Of a DNA stretch of 64,000 nt, positions 1 through 8,219 are shown one piece after another (the first letter of the stretch is position 1; every line of letters begins with the position of its first letter). The notes beneath the pieces were generated by a model. The model was not told the origin of the DNA, did not search any database, and worked only from the letters and a program-made list of their open reading frames with translations. The translations under genes and the position numbers were made by a program. Source of the stretch: Limnobacter parvus (lineage in GTDB: Bacteria > Pseudomonadota > Gammaproteobacteria > Burkholderiales > Burkholderiaceae_B). Location: contig NZ_JANKHG010000014.1 of assembly GCF_024623725.1 (NCBI RefSeq), forward strand, positions 452,243 to 516,242, written 5' to 3'.

Positions 1-751
1 CTGAAAGCTTGGCCCAGGAATGACCGTGCAACACGGTGGCCTCTTGCACCTTAAAACCCCGGGTGAATACACGGTCTAGCCCCAGCATCGGGAAACGGCT
101 GGGAAAACTTCCCACGCGCGTTAGTCGATTGTTCTTGTCCAGTGGCATGACTTCCTGGGCGGTCAAGCCCTGCTCCAGAATCGGCCCCAAGCGGCGTTGC
201 CAGTCGTTGAAGTCGCCTGCCACTACCAAGGGCATATTTTCTGGCACATGGCTGGCCACATGTTCAATCAACTTGTTGGCCTGCCGCACACGGCTGCGGT
301 ACAGCAAACCAAAGTGCGCAACCATTGCGTGGATTGGCCCGGCTGGCGTCTTCACGCAACAGTGCAACAAGCCACGTTGTTCAAGCCGGTGATCCGATAC
401 ATCCTGATTCAGCATCCATTCAATTTCATAGCGCGACAACAGTGCATTGCCATGGTGACCATGCGAATACACCGCATTCATGCCATACGCAGTGAAATAC
501 TGCTGGCTGGCATGGCCCAACAGGTCATCAATGGCTGAAGGCTTCTGGGCAAGAAAATCGTGTTGTCCGGCTTCTGGCCAATGCTCGAATTTCCCCGCGT
601 GTTTGTCGTGGCGACCTTGTACTTCCTGCAAAAACACCAAATCGGCATCCATGGCATGAATCTGGTCGCGCAGGGCGTGAATGGTCAGGGAGGGCTTTCG
701 CAGTCCCATCACACCTTTGTGAATGTTGTATGTGGCAATTCGAAGTCGCAT
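1..751 (-). CDS. Endonuclease/exonuclease/phosphatase family protein (3' end cut by window edge)
   Basis: The reading frame is open from an ATG at 749-751 to the window edge, giving about 250 residues without a stop. The start MRLRIATYNIHKG is the usual opening of the family. QEV (about residues 42-44) carries the metal-binding Glu, HGHHGNALLSR the central His region, GDFNDW the catalytic Asp/Asn pair, and LDRVF follows near the end. These are metal-dependent phosphodiesterases acting on nucleic acids, lipids or phosphates; the exact substrate cannot be told. No signal peptide is seen, so it is probably cytoplasmic. It lies downstream of nudB on the same strand with a terminator between, so it probably has its own promoter. 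The closest named relative I can suggest is YbhP, which is not certain. Confidence 0.85.
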   Translation of the reverse strand, partial: MRLRIATYNIHKGVMGLRKPSLTIHALRDQIHAMDADLVFLQEVQGRHDKHAGKFEHWPEAGQHDFLAQKPSAIDDLLGHASQQYFTAYGMNAVYSHGHHGNALLSRYEIEWMLNQDVSDHRLEQRGLLHCCVKTPAGPIHAMVAHFGLLYRSRVRQANKLIEHVASHVPENMPLVVAGDFNDWQRRLGPILEQGLTAQEVMPLDKNNRLTRVGSFPSRFPMLGLDRVFTRGFKVQEATVLHGHSWAKLS

Positions 752-922
752 TACTTGTAATACCTAGAAAATGGCGCAGTAAATTACCGATCAAACTTCG
801 GTCGTGTCACAGACACTGGGTATTGTTACAGTCTAGGGTTACCCCTACACTCAACACATAAATATTGAAATTAGCATACGCAGTTCAAACCACTAATTCG
901 CAGCAGCTACATACCGTATATG

Positions 923-949
923 AAAAAAGGGGCCCTTGGTGGCCCCTTT
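923..949 (-). terminator. Rho-independent terminator after nudB
   Basis: The inverted repeat AAAGGGGCC / GGCCCCTTT has a 6-base loop. On the minus strand it is followed by a run of T, seen as A at 923-928. It starts 7 bases past the nudB stop and would end the fmdB-DUF502-aspS-nudB transcript. Confidence 0.85.
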
Positions 950-955
950 GTATTT

Positions 956-1465
956 TCAGTACTCAGTGGCGTCAAGCCTGTCGTCCAGCGCCAAAATGGC
1001 CTGTGCATTGTTGGGTGAAAAACAGCGTGCAGCGGCCTGTTGTGCATCCAGCCAAGCATAGCCAATGTGTTCTTTTTCAGCCAGCTTCGGTACAAAATCC
1101 GCCGGTACACACACCATGAACCAATGCTCGGTGTTCTGCGTGACACCTTGCGGGTACCGGTGGCGCCAGTGTTCAAAAATTTCATACTGCAAACTGTGTG
1201 GCCATGGCCGAAGCACGCCAGGCTGCAGCAACTCAGCCAAAGTGGCGTCTGCCACAGTGGGGGCCAGCACAGGCATCGCCTTGAATCCGGTTTCTTCATC
1301 CAGCTCGCGAACAGCCGCTTGCAAAGGCAGTTCGTCCGGAAAATCAAGGCTGCCAGTCACTGATTGCCAAAACCCGGCTTTGTCAGCCCGCTCGATCAAT
1401 AAAAAATCCCCGTGGGGGCTGACCATCACAACCAGCACCGACACGGGGATTTTATTACCGCTCAA
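956..1465 (-). CDS. nudB: Dihydroneopterin triphosphate diphosphatase NudB (Nudix hydrolase)
   Basis: This 169-residue Nudix protein has its Nudix box at about residues 38-61. The core RELDEETGF fits the REUxEExGU consensus, but the spacing from the leading Gly is one residue longer than usual. NudB removes pyrophosphate from dihydroneopterin triphosphate in folate synthesis and acts in the cytosol. Length and placement directly downstream of aspS (6-base gap) match the aspS-nudB order known in many proteobacteria, which is the main reason for NudB over a generic Nudix enzyme. It is probably cotranscribed with aspS. A terminator follows at once. Confidence 0.85.
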   Translation of the reverse strand: MSGNKIPVSVLVVMVSPHGDFLLIERADKAGFWQSVTGSLDFPDELPLQAAVRELDEETGFKAMPVLAPTVADATLAELLQPGVLRPWPHSLQYEIFEHWRHRYPQGVTQNTEHWFMVCVPADFVPKLAEKEHIGYAWLDAQQAAARCFSPNNAQAILALDDRLDATEY

Positions 1466-1471
1466 CCTGCC

Positions 1472-3277
1472 TTACCCCGCAATCTTGGGTTCAGCCTGAC
1501 GCAAGCGAATGTGCAGTTCGCGCAACTGTTTTTCGTCCACTGGGCTTGGTGCCTGGGTTAGCAGGCATTGTGCACGTTGGGTTTTCGGGAACGCGATTAC
1601 ATCGCGAATGCTTTCCGCGCCGCTCATCATGGTCACAATTCGGTCCAGGCCAAAGGCCAAACCACCATGAGGGGGCGCACCATATTGCAAAGCATCCAGC
1701 AGGAAACCAAATTTAGCGGCCGCTTCTTCTTCCGAAATATTCAAGGCACGGAACACCTTGCTTTGTACCTTTTCCTTGTGAATACGCACAGAGCCACCGC
1801 CCAGTTCCCAACCATTCAGAACCATGTCATAAGCCTTGGCAATGCACTTGCCAGGGTCGGTGGTCAAGTAATCTTCATGACCATCTTTCGGGCTGGTGAA
1901 CGGGTGGTGGCAAGCCACCCAACGACCCGCTTCCTCGTCCAGCTCGAACATCGGGAAGTCGATCACCCACAGGGGCTCCCATTTGCCCTGAACCAGGCCC
2001 ACTTTCTGACCAAATTCGCTGTGGCCAATCTTCAGACGCAAAGCGCCGATTGCATCGTTCACCACTTTGGCTTTGTCGGCACCGAAGAACAGAATGTCAC
2101 CATCAGCGGCACCGCTGCGCTTAAGCAGCTCGTTCAGGGCGGCATCGTGAATATTCTTCACGATAGGCGACTGCAAGCCATCACGACCCTTGGCCAGCTC
2201 ATTCACCTTGATCCAGGCCAGGCCCTTGGCACCATAAATGCCCACAAACTTGGTGTAGTTGTCGATTTCCGAACGTGGGATTTCGGCACCACCCGGCACT
2301 CGCAGGGCGACAACACGGCCGTTGTCCATGTTAGCCGGGCCTGAAAACACCTTGAAATCAACATCTTTCATGATGTCGGTCAGTTCGGTGAATTCCATCT
2401 TCACACGCAGGTCGGGCTTATCGGACCCAAAACGCGCCATGGCCTCACTGTAGGGCATCACCGGGAAAGGGTTCTGCAACTCAGCATCCATGGTCTGCTT
2501 GAACACTTTGCGAATCATGTCCTCGAACAAGTCACGAATTTCCTGCTCGCCCAGAAACGAGGTTTCAATGTCGACTTGGGTAAATTCAGGCTGACGATCT
2601 GCGCGTAAATCTTCGTCGCGGAAGCACTTGGTAATTTGGTAGTAGCGGTCGTAACCCGCCACCATCAACATTTGCTTGAATAGCTGCGGCGATTGCGGCA
2701 AGGCAAAAAACTCGCCTGAATGTACACGCGAAGGCACCAGGTAATCACGTGCGCCTTCAGGCGTACTTTTAGTCAACATCGGCGTTTCAATGTCAACGAA
2801 GCCCTGGGCATCCAGATGGTTTCGAATGGCCATGGCCACCTTGTAGCGCAACATCAGGTTTTTCTGCATTTGCGGGCGGCGCAAATCAAGCACACGATGC
2901 GTTAAGCGTGTGGTTTCCGACAAATTTTCGTCGTCCAGCTGGAATGGGGGGGTTACTGAGGCATTCAGAATTTCCAGCCCCTTGCACAGCACCTCTACGG
3001 CACCGCTTTTTAAGTTGCTGTTTTCCGTGCCCTCCGGGCGGGCACGCACCAAGCCTTCCACGCGAACGCAGAATTCATTGCGCAGGGTTTCCGCAGTGGC
3101 AAACACCTCGGCCAAATCAGGATCGCACACCACTTGCACCAAACCCTCGCGATCGCGCAGGTCAATAAAAATTACTCCGCCGTGATCGCGGCGACGTTGC
3201 ACCCAGCCACACAGGGCTATGGTTTGGCCCATGTAGGCCTGTGACACATTGCCACAATAATCAGTACGCATTTTCAT
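1472..3277 (-). CDS. aspS: Aspartyl-tRNA synthetase
   Basis: This is a 601-residue bacterial-type class II synthetase. It has an N-terminal OB-fold anticodon-binding domain, motif 2 in [16 protein letters not shown] (about residue 220), an inserted GAD domain, and motif 3 in GLDRIVTMM near the C-terminus. It charges tRNA-Asp. The anticodon-domain segment reads RRRDHGG, with His where discriminating enzymes such as that of E. coli have Leu. This is the pattern of non-discriminating AspRS that also charges tRNA-Asn, with GatCAB correcting the product. The start ATG overlaps the TGA of the DUF502 gene (ATGA), indicating translational coupling. An ATG two codons downstream (MRTDYCG) is an equally good start. 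Confidence 0.98.
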   Translation of the reverse strand: MKMRTDYCGNVSQAYMGQTIALCGWVQRRRDHGGVIFIDLRDREGLVQVVCDPDLAEVFATAETLRNEFCVRVEGLVRARPEGTENSNLKSGAVEVLCKGLEILNASVTPPFQLDDENLSETTRLTHRVLDLRRPQMQKNLMLRYKVAMAIRNHLDAQGFVDIETPMLTKSTPEGARDYLVPSRVHSGEFFALPQSPQLFKQMLMVAGYDRYYQITKCFRDEDLRADRQPEFTQVDIETSFLGEQEIRDLFEDMIRKVFKQTMDAELQNPFPVMPYSEAMARFGSDKPDLRVKMEFTELTDIMKDVDFKVFSGPANMDNGRVVALRVPGGAEIPRSEIDNYTKFVGIYGAKGLAWIKVNELAKGRDGLQSPIVKNIHDAALNELLKRSGAADGDILFFGADKAKVVNDAIGALRLKIGHSEFGQKVGLVQGKWEPLWVIDFPMFELDEEAGRWVACHHPFTSPKDGHEDYLTTDPGKCIAKAYDMVLNGWELGGGSVRIHKEKVQSKVFRALNISEEEAAAKFGFLLDALQYGAPPHGGLAFGLDRIVTMMSGAESIRDVIAFPKTQRAQCLLTQAPSPVDEKQLRELHIRLRQAEPKIAG

Positions 3278-3954
3278 GAATTTAGGTCTTGTTTAATGGG
3301 TTGATCCAACGAGTCTGTGGCGGGCAGTACCACCCCCAAAGACACAATGTACTTCAGTGCGTCGTCCACTGACAAACCGGACGGACGCAGCAATTTTTCC
3401 GGCACCATGATCACATAACCCGAAGCCGGGCTGGGCGAGGTGGGCACATACACCGACACAATCGGGTCTTGATCCTCAAGATTATCCAACAGAATTTGAG
3501 GTGGAGTGCCAGTCACAAAACCCAAAGCCCAAACACCCGGGTGGGGATACGGCACGAGGACTGACCGCGTAAAGGCCTTACCCGAGGAACTTAACAGGGT
3601 GTCTGACACCTGTTTCACGCTGTTGTACACAATGTTGAACAGCGGAATTCGGGACAACACCCAATCACCATACTTGAACAGCCAAGCACCAAAGTAATTG
3701 GCCGCAAACACACCTGTGCCAAGCAACACTGCCAGGGTCAGGATAATACCCAATCCAGGTATGTGAAATCCAAAAAGTACCCTGGGGTGAATGGCGTCTG
3801 GCAACAACGTCAGGGTTTGATCCATTAACCCCACCACCAGGGCCAGTACCCAAAAAGTAATACCCAGCGGTATCCAGATCAACAAACCGGTGAGCAGGTA
3901 CTTCTTCAACTGTTCCGTATTCAGATTCGGTTTTGGCGGTCGCTTAAGTTGCAT
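3274..3954 (-). CDS. DUF502 family inner-membrane protein
   Basis: This 226-residue protein has two hydrophobic segments near the N-terminus ([20 protein letters not shown] and a second around [16 protein letters not shown]) and then a soluble domain with [15 protein letters not shown] and [18 protein letters not shown]. These are typical of the DUF502 family, whose role is not established. An upstream in-frame ATG at 4047 would overlap the zinc-ribbon gene by about 100 bases and add a Pro/Gln-rich tail. I chose the ATG at 3954, which overlaps that gene by only 11 bases. It is coupled to aspS by an ATGA overlap. The fmdB-DUF502-aspS order is common in Burkholderiales. Confidence 0.88.
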   Translation of the reverse strand: MQLKRPPKPNLNTEQLKKYLLTGLLIWIPLGITFWVLALVVGLMDQTLTLLPDAIHPRVLFGFHIPGLGIILTLAVLLGTGVFAANYFGAWLFKYGDWVLSRIPLFNIVYNSVKQVSDTLLSSSGKAFTRSVLVPYPHPGVWALGFVTGTPPQILLDNLEDQDPIVSVYVPTSPSPASGYVIMVPEKLLRPSGLSVDDALKYIVSLGVVLPATDSLDQPIKQDLNS

Positions 3955-4243
3955 CTGTGCTGGGCGCCGGTGTGGTGGGTGCTGCGGCGGTATTGCTCGC
4001 TGCACTGGTTGTTGTGTCGGCAGTTGTTTCTTTGGGTTTGCTACCACCAGCCACGCTGTTGCCGCCCCGGAAGTCGGTCACGTACCAACCAGAACCCTTA
4101 AGCTGAAAACCAGCAGCGGTGACCTGCTTGGAAAAACTGGCCTGTCCGCAGCTGGGGCATTGAGTCAACGGCGAATCACTGAGCTTTTGCAGCACATCTT
4201 TCTCGAAACCACACGCTTCACAGCGATATGCATATATTGGCAT
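3944..4243 (-). CDS. FmdB-family zinc ribbon protein
   Basis: This is a 99-residue protein. Its first 45 residues form a small zinc ribbon with CEAC and CPSC, opening with MPIYAYRC as is typical of the FmdB/CxxC_CxxC_SSSS family. The rest is a Thr/Ala/Pro-rich low-complexity tail. The family is named after a putative regulator of formamidase expression, but its biochemical role is generally unknown. It is the first gene of a minus-strand operon running into DUF502, aspS and nudB. The low-complexity tail overlaps the start of the DUF502 gene by 11 bases. Confidence 0.9.
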   Translation of the reverse strand: MPIYAYRCEACGFEKDVLQKLSDSPLTQCPSCGQASFSKQVTAAGFQLKGSGWYVTDFRGGNSVAGGSKPKETTADTTTSAASNTAAAPTTPAPSTDAT

Positions 4244-4330
4244 TTCTGCTCCACTTGCAAATACAAACGAAAAACCCCCTATTATAAGATGGAAGGCAGA
4301 AGAACTCCAACACCCTGAATTTTAAAGACA

Positions 4331-4399
4331 AAAAAAGAGTGCTTTCCTCCCGAAAAGCACTCTTTTAGAACTACGCCGCCCTCCCCTAGCAAAGGGCGG
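4331..4399 (-). terminator. Tandem hairpin terminator after the desaturase gene
   Basis: Reading the minus strand from the desaturase stop there is first a GC stem (CCGCCCT / AGGGCGG, 4376-4399). A second perfect stem AAAAGAGTGC / GCACTCTTTT follows (4334-4366) and ends in a T run. The second stem has an A run on its left and T on its right, so it may work in both directions. Confidence 0.85.
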
Positions 4400-4417
4400 T
4401 TGTGGATCAACAGGCTC

Positions 4418-5542
4418 TTAAGCGGCCTGGTATCCTGCCTTCTTGTCGCTACCCTGTTCAGTCATGGCCCAGCGGTTGGCCCGCTTGAAGGTACCCAAAT
4501 CATTGAACCGAACACCATTGGCACGCATCACCTCGTGGGCCTTCTTGGCGGTCATTTGGCGGATGTAGAACGGGTCACGCACTACGAAGTGGTGAATGCC
4601 ATGAGTAGAGCCGAAATTGAAGCAGAACAGGTGAGGAATGAAAAACCATTTGCTGTTCAACACCTGGCATTGCTGCACGAAGTTACCATCTTCGATATCG
4701 CCGAAATAATGCATGTTCGAACTGATAAAGTTGATAGAAAACGAGCGCAGCAGGTTGGGCGCAAAAATCAGCACTGCCACTGTGTTGGCCGTCGCCACCA
4801 GTTCAGGTGTCACAAACGCGGGCCACGGAACACTGTAACCCACAGCCCAGGCGGCCGCCTCAATGGCCCAATACGCTACATAGGCGTGAAAACTCACCCA
4901 GAAAGCAGAAGCCAAGGGGAAATTACCCGCTGCGCCCTTCATCAACGCCTTCAGACGATACTTTTTCGGAATCTGAAAAATACGCAAAACCACGCTAAGC
5001 TCAAGATCAACCATCATCAACAAACGCAGTGGCGTGAAGCGCTCGCCATTGGTGATCGCGCGTTCTTCCAGGTCAGTTTCGGTGCCTGAATGCTTGTGAT
5101 GGTGCAAATGCAAGTGGCGACGCAACCAAGGGTTGATGGTGCTCGGGCGGGAAATCCAGACCAGCGCCATCATCAGGTTGTGCATGAACTTGTTTTTGCG
5201 GAAGTACATGTAGTGGATCAGGTCATGTTCCAGTTCATGCGTGAAGCTCAGGAAAATTGCAATAACAGGAATGGTCACATACCAGGCCAGCACACCCTCA
5301 AGGTAGGCCCAGCCCGTCAATGCCGCACCTGCCATCGAGAACAACAAAATCGCCATACCGATGGCGTCTTGGTGCTGCAAAATCGGATATTTGGCGCGAA
5401 TTCTGTCGCCTTCGGCCAAAATGGCCGTTTTGATTGTTGCGATTCGCTTTTGATCCTGCGCGTTGATATTGTTCTGCTTGATTCGTGAACCACCCTCGGT
5501 TTTCACTGGTTGGTTCATCAGCTTTTCACTCAAACTTGTCAT
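4418..5542 (-). CDS. Membrane fatty acid desaturase
   Basis: This 374-residue protein has the three histidine boxes of membrane di-iron desaturases: HELEH (about residues 102-106), a His-rich HLHLHHHKH (about 143-151) and HGIHH in the last quarter. Hydrophobic segments lie around residues 60-100 and 210-280. It would introduce a double bond into an acyl chain at the cytoplasmic membrane. The substrate is not evident, and an alkane or carotenoid hydroxylase-type relative is possible. The start at 5542 follows AGAGGCAAG, a good ribosome site. A start 19 codons upstream would run into the promoter region. The gene is divergent from an AraC-type regulator, a likely controller. Confidence 0.88.
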   Translation of the reverse strand: MTSLSEKLMNQPVKTEGGSRIKQNNINAQDQKRIATIKTAILAEGDRIRAKYPILQHQDAIGMAILLFSMAGAALTGWAYLEGVLAWYVTIPVIAIFLSFTHELEHDLIHYMYFRKNKFMHNLMMALVWISRPSTINPWLRRHLHLHHHKHSGTETDLEERAITNGERFTPLRLLMMVDLELSVVLRIFQIPKKYRLKALMKGAAGNFPLASAFWVSFHAYVAYWAIEAAAWAVGYSVPWPAFVTPELVATANTVAVLIFAPNLLRSFSINFISSNMHYFGDIEDGNFVQQCQVLNSKWFFIPHLFCFNFGSTHGIHHFVVRDPFYIRQMTAKKAHEVMRANGVRFNDLGTFKRANRWAMTEQGSDKKAGYQAA

Positions 5543-5585
5543 TGTCTTGCCTCTTTCGATTTTGGCTTTTCGTGATTGAAGTATG

Positions 5586-5625
5586 CTTGGTGTTACCAAG
5601 TAAAGCTTGTTCTACAACGACAAGC
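5586..5625. promoter_or_regulatory. Operator-like palindromes between desaturase and AraC genes
   Basis: CTTGGTGTTACCAAG (5586-5600) is a perfect 6-bp inverted repeat with a 3-base centre. Immediately next to it GCTTGT and ACAAGC (5605-5610 and 5620-5625) form a second inverted repeat. Both lie in the 114-base divergent intergenic region, so a regulator bound here could control both genes. Function is inferred from position and symmetry only. Confidence 0.4.
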
Positions 5626-5656
5626 CCATGACCTTCGGCGCCAAAACAAACACACA

Positions 5657-6688
5657 ATGACCAACAAAACGGCAAGTTCGACTTCAAACACCCCCACCGC
5701 TCTAGCAAGCTGGATGCGTGGGCTAGCCCGTGAACTTGAATTGCAGGGATGTAATGCACCTGAACTGTTCGCGCAGGCCGGGCTCGACTTCGCCTTACTT
5801 GACTCTCCCGAAGCCCGCTACCCCGTACCCCAAACCACATTGTTGTGGCAAAAGGCAGTGCAGGCCACTGGCGATGAAACACTGGGCATCAGGGCCATTC
5901 GCCACATCACCCCGGCCACATTTCACGCGGTAGGCCTAAGCGTAATGGCCAGCGAAACCCTTGAACAAGCATTCGGCAGGATGCGACGATTTGCTGAACT
6001 GGTGACTGATGCCAGTGAATTCATTCTGCTGACCACGCAATCCGAGTTCACGATCGAACTGAAAATAAAGGAAGGCGCGCAACCCGCCCACCAGTCTACA
6101 GATGGCTTTATGTGCCTGCTGGCCAATGCGGGCAAAGGGTTGGGTGACCCAAGCCTGGTTCCCTTGCGGATTGAGCTAAGACGCCCAGCCCCCCAAGCCG
6201 ACAACCTGGACTTTTTCGAAAAAAGCTTTGCGGCACCTTTGCGGTTTGACTGCAACACGTTTCGGATTGTTTATGAACTGGCCACTGTTCGCACACGCCT
6301 GAAGGGTGCCAACCCGCTCATTGCCGAGCACCTTGACCAAGCCAGCCAGGCCGCCATTGAACGATTGAAACCGGCAAGCAGCGTCAGCAGAATGGTGAAA
6401 ACATGGGTTGCCCAACAGCTGGCGCAAGGTGCCCCCAGCATTGAAGAGGTGGCGGCCTACATGAACATGAGCTCGCGAAACCTGCAAAGAAAGCTGGCTG
6501 AGGAAGGGACCAGCCTAGCTGCGATCGTGGACGAAATCAGACAAACCGAGGCGCAACGCCGCCTGAAACAAAGCCAGGACTCGCTGACGGCAATTGCACT
6601 GGACTTGGGGTTTTCAGACGCTTCGGCCTTCAGCCGGGCCTGCAAGCGCTGGTTTGGAAAAAGCCCCAGCGATATTCGTGGAGCTTAG
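5657..6688 (+). CDS. AraC-family transcriptional regulator
   Basis: This 343-residue protein has an N-terminal ligand-binding domain like the AraC-type arabinose-binding domain of the OruR/ArgR subgroup (about residues 15-200). A C-terminal double helix-turn-helix runs from about 245 to 340 and contains SIEEVAAYMNMSSRNLQRKL and then AIALDLGFSDASAFSRACKRWFGKSP, the classic AraC signature. It is a cytosolic DNA-binding regulator. The divergent position next to the desaturase suggests it controls that gene in response to a lipid or fatty acid. The start at 5657 was chosen because residues encoded upstream do not look conserved. Confidence 0.92.
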   Translation: MTNKTASSTSNTPTALASWMRGLARELELQGCNAPELFAQAGLDFALLDSPEARYPVPQTTLLWQKAVQATGDETLGIRAIRHITPATFHAVGLSVMASETLEQAFGRMRRFAELVTDASEFILLTTQSEFTIELKIKEGAQPAHQSTDGFMCLLANAGKGLGDPSLVPLRIELRRPAPQADNLDFFEKSFAAPLRFDCNTFRIVYELATVRTRLKGANPLIAEHLDQASQAAIERLKPASSVSRMVKTWVAQQLAQGAPSIEEVAAYMNMSSRNLQRKLAEEGTSLAAIVDEIRQTEAQRRLKQSQDSLTAIALDLGFSDASAFSRACKRWFGKSPSDIRGA

Positions 6689-6702
6689 AGTTCTGCTGCC
6701 GT

Positions 6703-7209
6703 TTAATTGACAGCGTCGTAATGCGTATAGCTGGTAAACGCACCGCCCTTTTTCACCAATAGCACATCGTATTCCGCGCGCTTCTCGGGAAAATCCGGAT
6801 GTTCCATACCGGGCGAACCCATGGGCATGGCAGGCACAGCAAGCCCCACTGCGTCAGGCTTCTCGGCTAACAGTTTCTTGATGTCGTCTGCCGGCACATG
6901 GCCCTCAACGGCGTAACCATTCACACGGGCACTGTGGCAACTGCCATATTCTTGGGGCATTCCCAGTGCGGCACGAAAGGAATCGGTGTTGTCTACGTCG
7001 TTCACCTTCACGGTGAAGCCGTTTTCCTCAAGATGACTGACCCAGGCTGAGCAACAACCACAACTGGGAGTTTTCCAGACCTCGACAAAACTATCAGCTT
7101 GCTGGGCAGCGGAGTTGCCCACACCATTCGAATCGCTGCATGCAGCAACCAAGCCGATGGACAATACGGCCAATATGTTGAAAAAACGGTTCTTGCTAAA
7201 AAATTTCAT
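6703..7209 (-). CDS. DUF411 family lipoprotein, probable metal (copper) binding
   Basis: This 168-residue protein has a lipoprotein signal (LVAAC, lipid-modified Cys24). The DUF411 core begins VEVWKTPSCGCCSAWVSHL, with Cys50, Cys52 and Cys53 in a PSCGCC motif. A second conserved block GSCHSARV and a GHVPADDIKKLL segment follow. The family is often found with copper-resistance genes and is presumed to bind metal in the periplasm; no such gene is next to it here. It is convergent with the AraC gene (14 bases apart) and appears monocistronic. Confidence 0.9.
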   Translation of the reverse strand: MKFFSKNRFFNILAVLSIGLVAACSDSNGVGNSAAQQADSFVEVWKTPSCGCCSAWVSHLEENGFTVKVNDVDNTDSFRAALGMPQEYGSCHSARVNGYAVEGHVPADDIKKLLAEKPDAVGLAVPAMPMGSPGMEHPDFPEKRAEYDVLLVKKGGAFTSYTHYDAVN

Positions 7210-7294
7210 GGCATGGTCTCGGGTAATTCGGGGGCAACAGAGTGTATTGACTCAATTCGAGCGATATTGTTGCACACCCTGCGACCTGACCGCG

Positions 7295-7954
7295 CTACTG
7301 GCCCCGCAACATGGCCAACGGTGTTTTTACCACCAGAGCCAAGTCCATTGCGAAAGAGGCTTGATCCACATACAGCTCATCGTATTTTGCGCGGCAGGCG
7401 AATGTGGTGTCATGGCGCGCATACACTTGCCACGAACCAGTTAAACCTGGTTTTACGGAAAGGTATTTCACCAAGGCTGCATTTCTGTACAAACCAATTT
7501 GCTCACGCGCGAAAGGTCTGGGACCTACAACGCTCATGGTGCCGTTCAACACATTGATGAATTGGGGCAATTCATCCACGCTGCAACGGCGCAGCCACTT
7601 ACCCACCCAGGTAATACGCGGATCTACCTTAAGCTTCTGGGTTGAATTCCATTCATGTGCAATTTTTGGATCTGTGTTGATCAGGTTTTGGAGCACCGTC
7701 TCGGCGTTCACAACCATGGTTCTGAATTTCCAGCACTTGAATGTTTGACCGTTCAGGCCGACACGCCGTTGACTGTAAAACACCGGGCCACCATCAAGGG
7801 AAACCAGAAAAATTGCGACAAGCCAGATCGGGGAGATCAGCAGCAACACCATCAATGAGAAGACAATGTCAAAAATCCGCTTGAGCGTGGACCGAAGGTA
7901 GGGAACCACCGTTGCAGCAGAAGCATGCACGGAATCGAGGTCGTTGAGTTTCAT
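7295..7954 (-). CDS. Polyprenyl-phosphate sugar-1-phosphate transferase (priming glycosyltransferase)
   Basis: This 219-residue protein is of the bacterial sugar transferase family. One membrane segment (about residues 27-52) is followed by the catalytic domain with QRRVGLNGQTFKCWKFRTM, a DELPQFINVLNGTMSVVGPRPF block and the KPGLTGSWQVYAR segment. It is the short, single-membrane-helix form without the extra N-terminal helices of WcaJ/WbaP. It would transfer a sugar phosphate to undecaprenyl phosphate as the first step of repeat-unit assembly. It marks the left end of the polysaccharide locus. The acceptor sugar cannot be told from sequence. Confidence 0.92.
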   Translation of the reverse strand: MKLNDLDSVHASAATVVPYLRSTLKRIFDIVFSLMVLLLISPIWLVAIFLVSLDGGPVFYSQRRVGLNGQTFKCWKFRTMVVNAETVLQNLINTDPKIAHEWNSTQKLKVDPRITWVGKWLRRCSVDELPQFINVLNGTMSVVGPRPFAREQIGLYRNAALVKYLSVKPGLTGSWQVYARHDTTFACRAKYDELYVDQASFAMDLALVVKTPLAMLRGQ

Positions 7955-8219
7955 ATTGCAAGCACCAAAGAGTATTCAAAAAAAGCTCACCCCTTGAATA
8001 AAGGAGTGGATAGATTTGTGTCCTCGTACCTGCCTTGACGGAACGCATCAACGCGATTTGCTTCTTGTTTTCCTCCGTTTTACCGATCAAAAGATGAGGG
8101 GGACAAACTTTATTTCCGTTCTGTCCGCAACCCTAACTCGGGTGGGTCACCCCCTCGAGTGGAATACTGTTTATCTATGGAATATGGAGTGAGGGCCGAC
8201 CCAAAAATGGCCCTGCCAC

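Noticed and set aside
1568-2344. 258-codon open frame on the plus strand
   Set aside because: It is antisense to aspS and has no recognisable motif.
7955-8219. Possible small gene (73 codons) between the priming transferase and the KpsS-like gene
   Set aside because: The frame overlaps the transferase gene and has no conserved feature. The gap more likely holds a promoter and leader.
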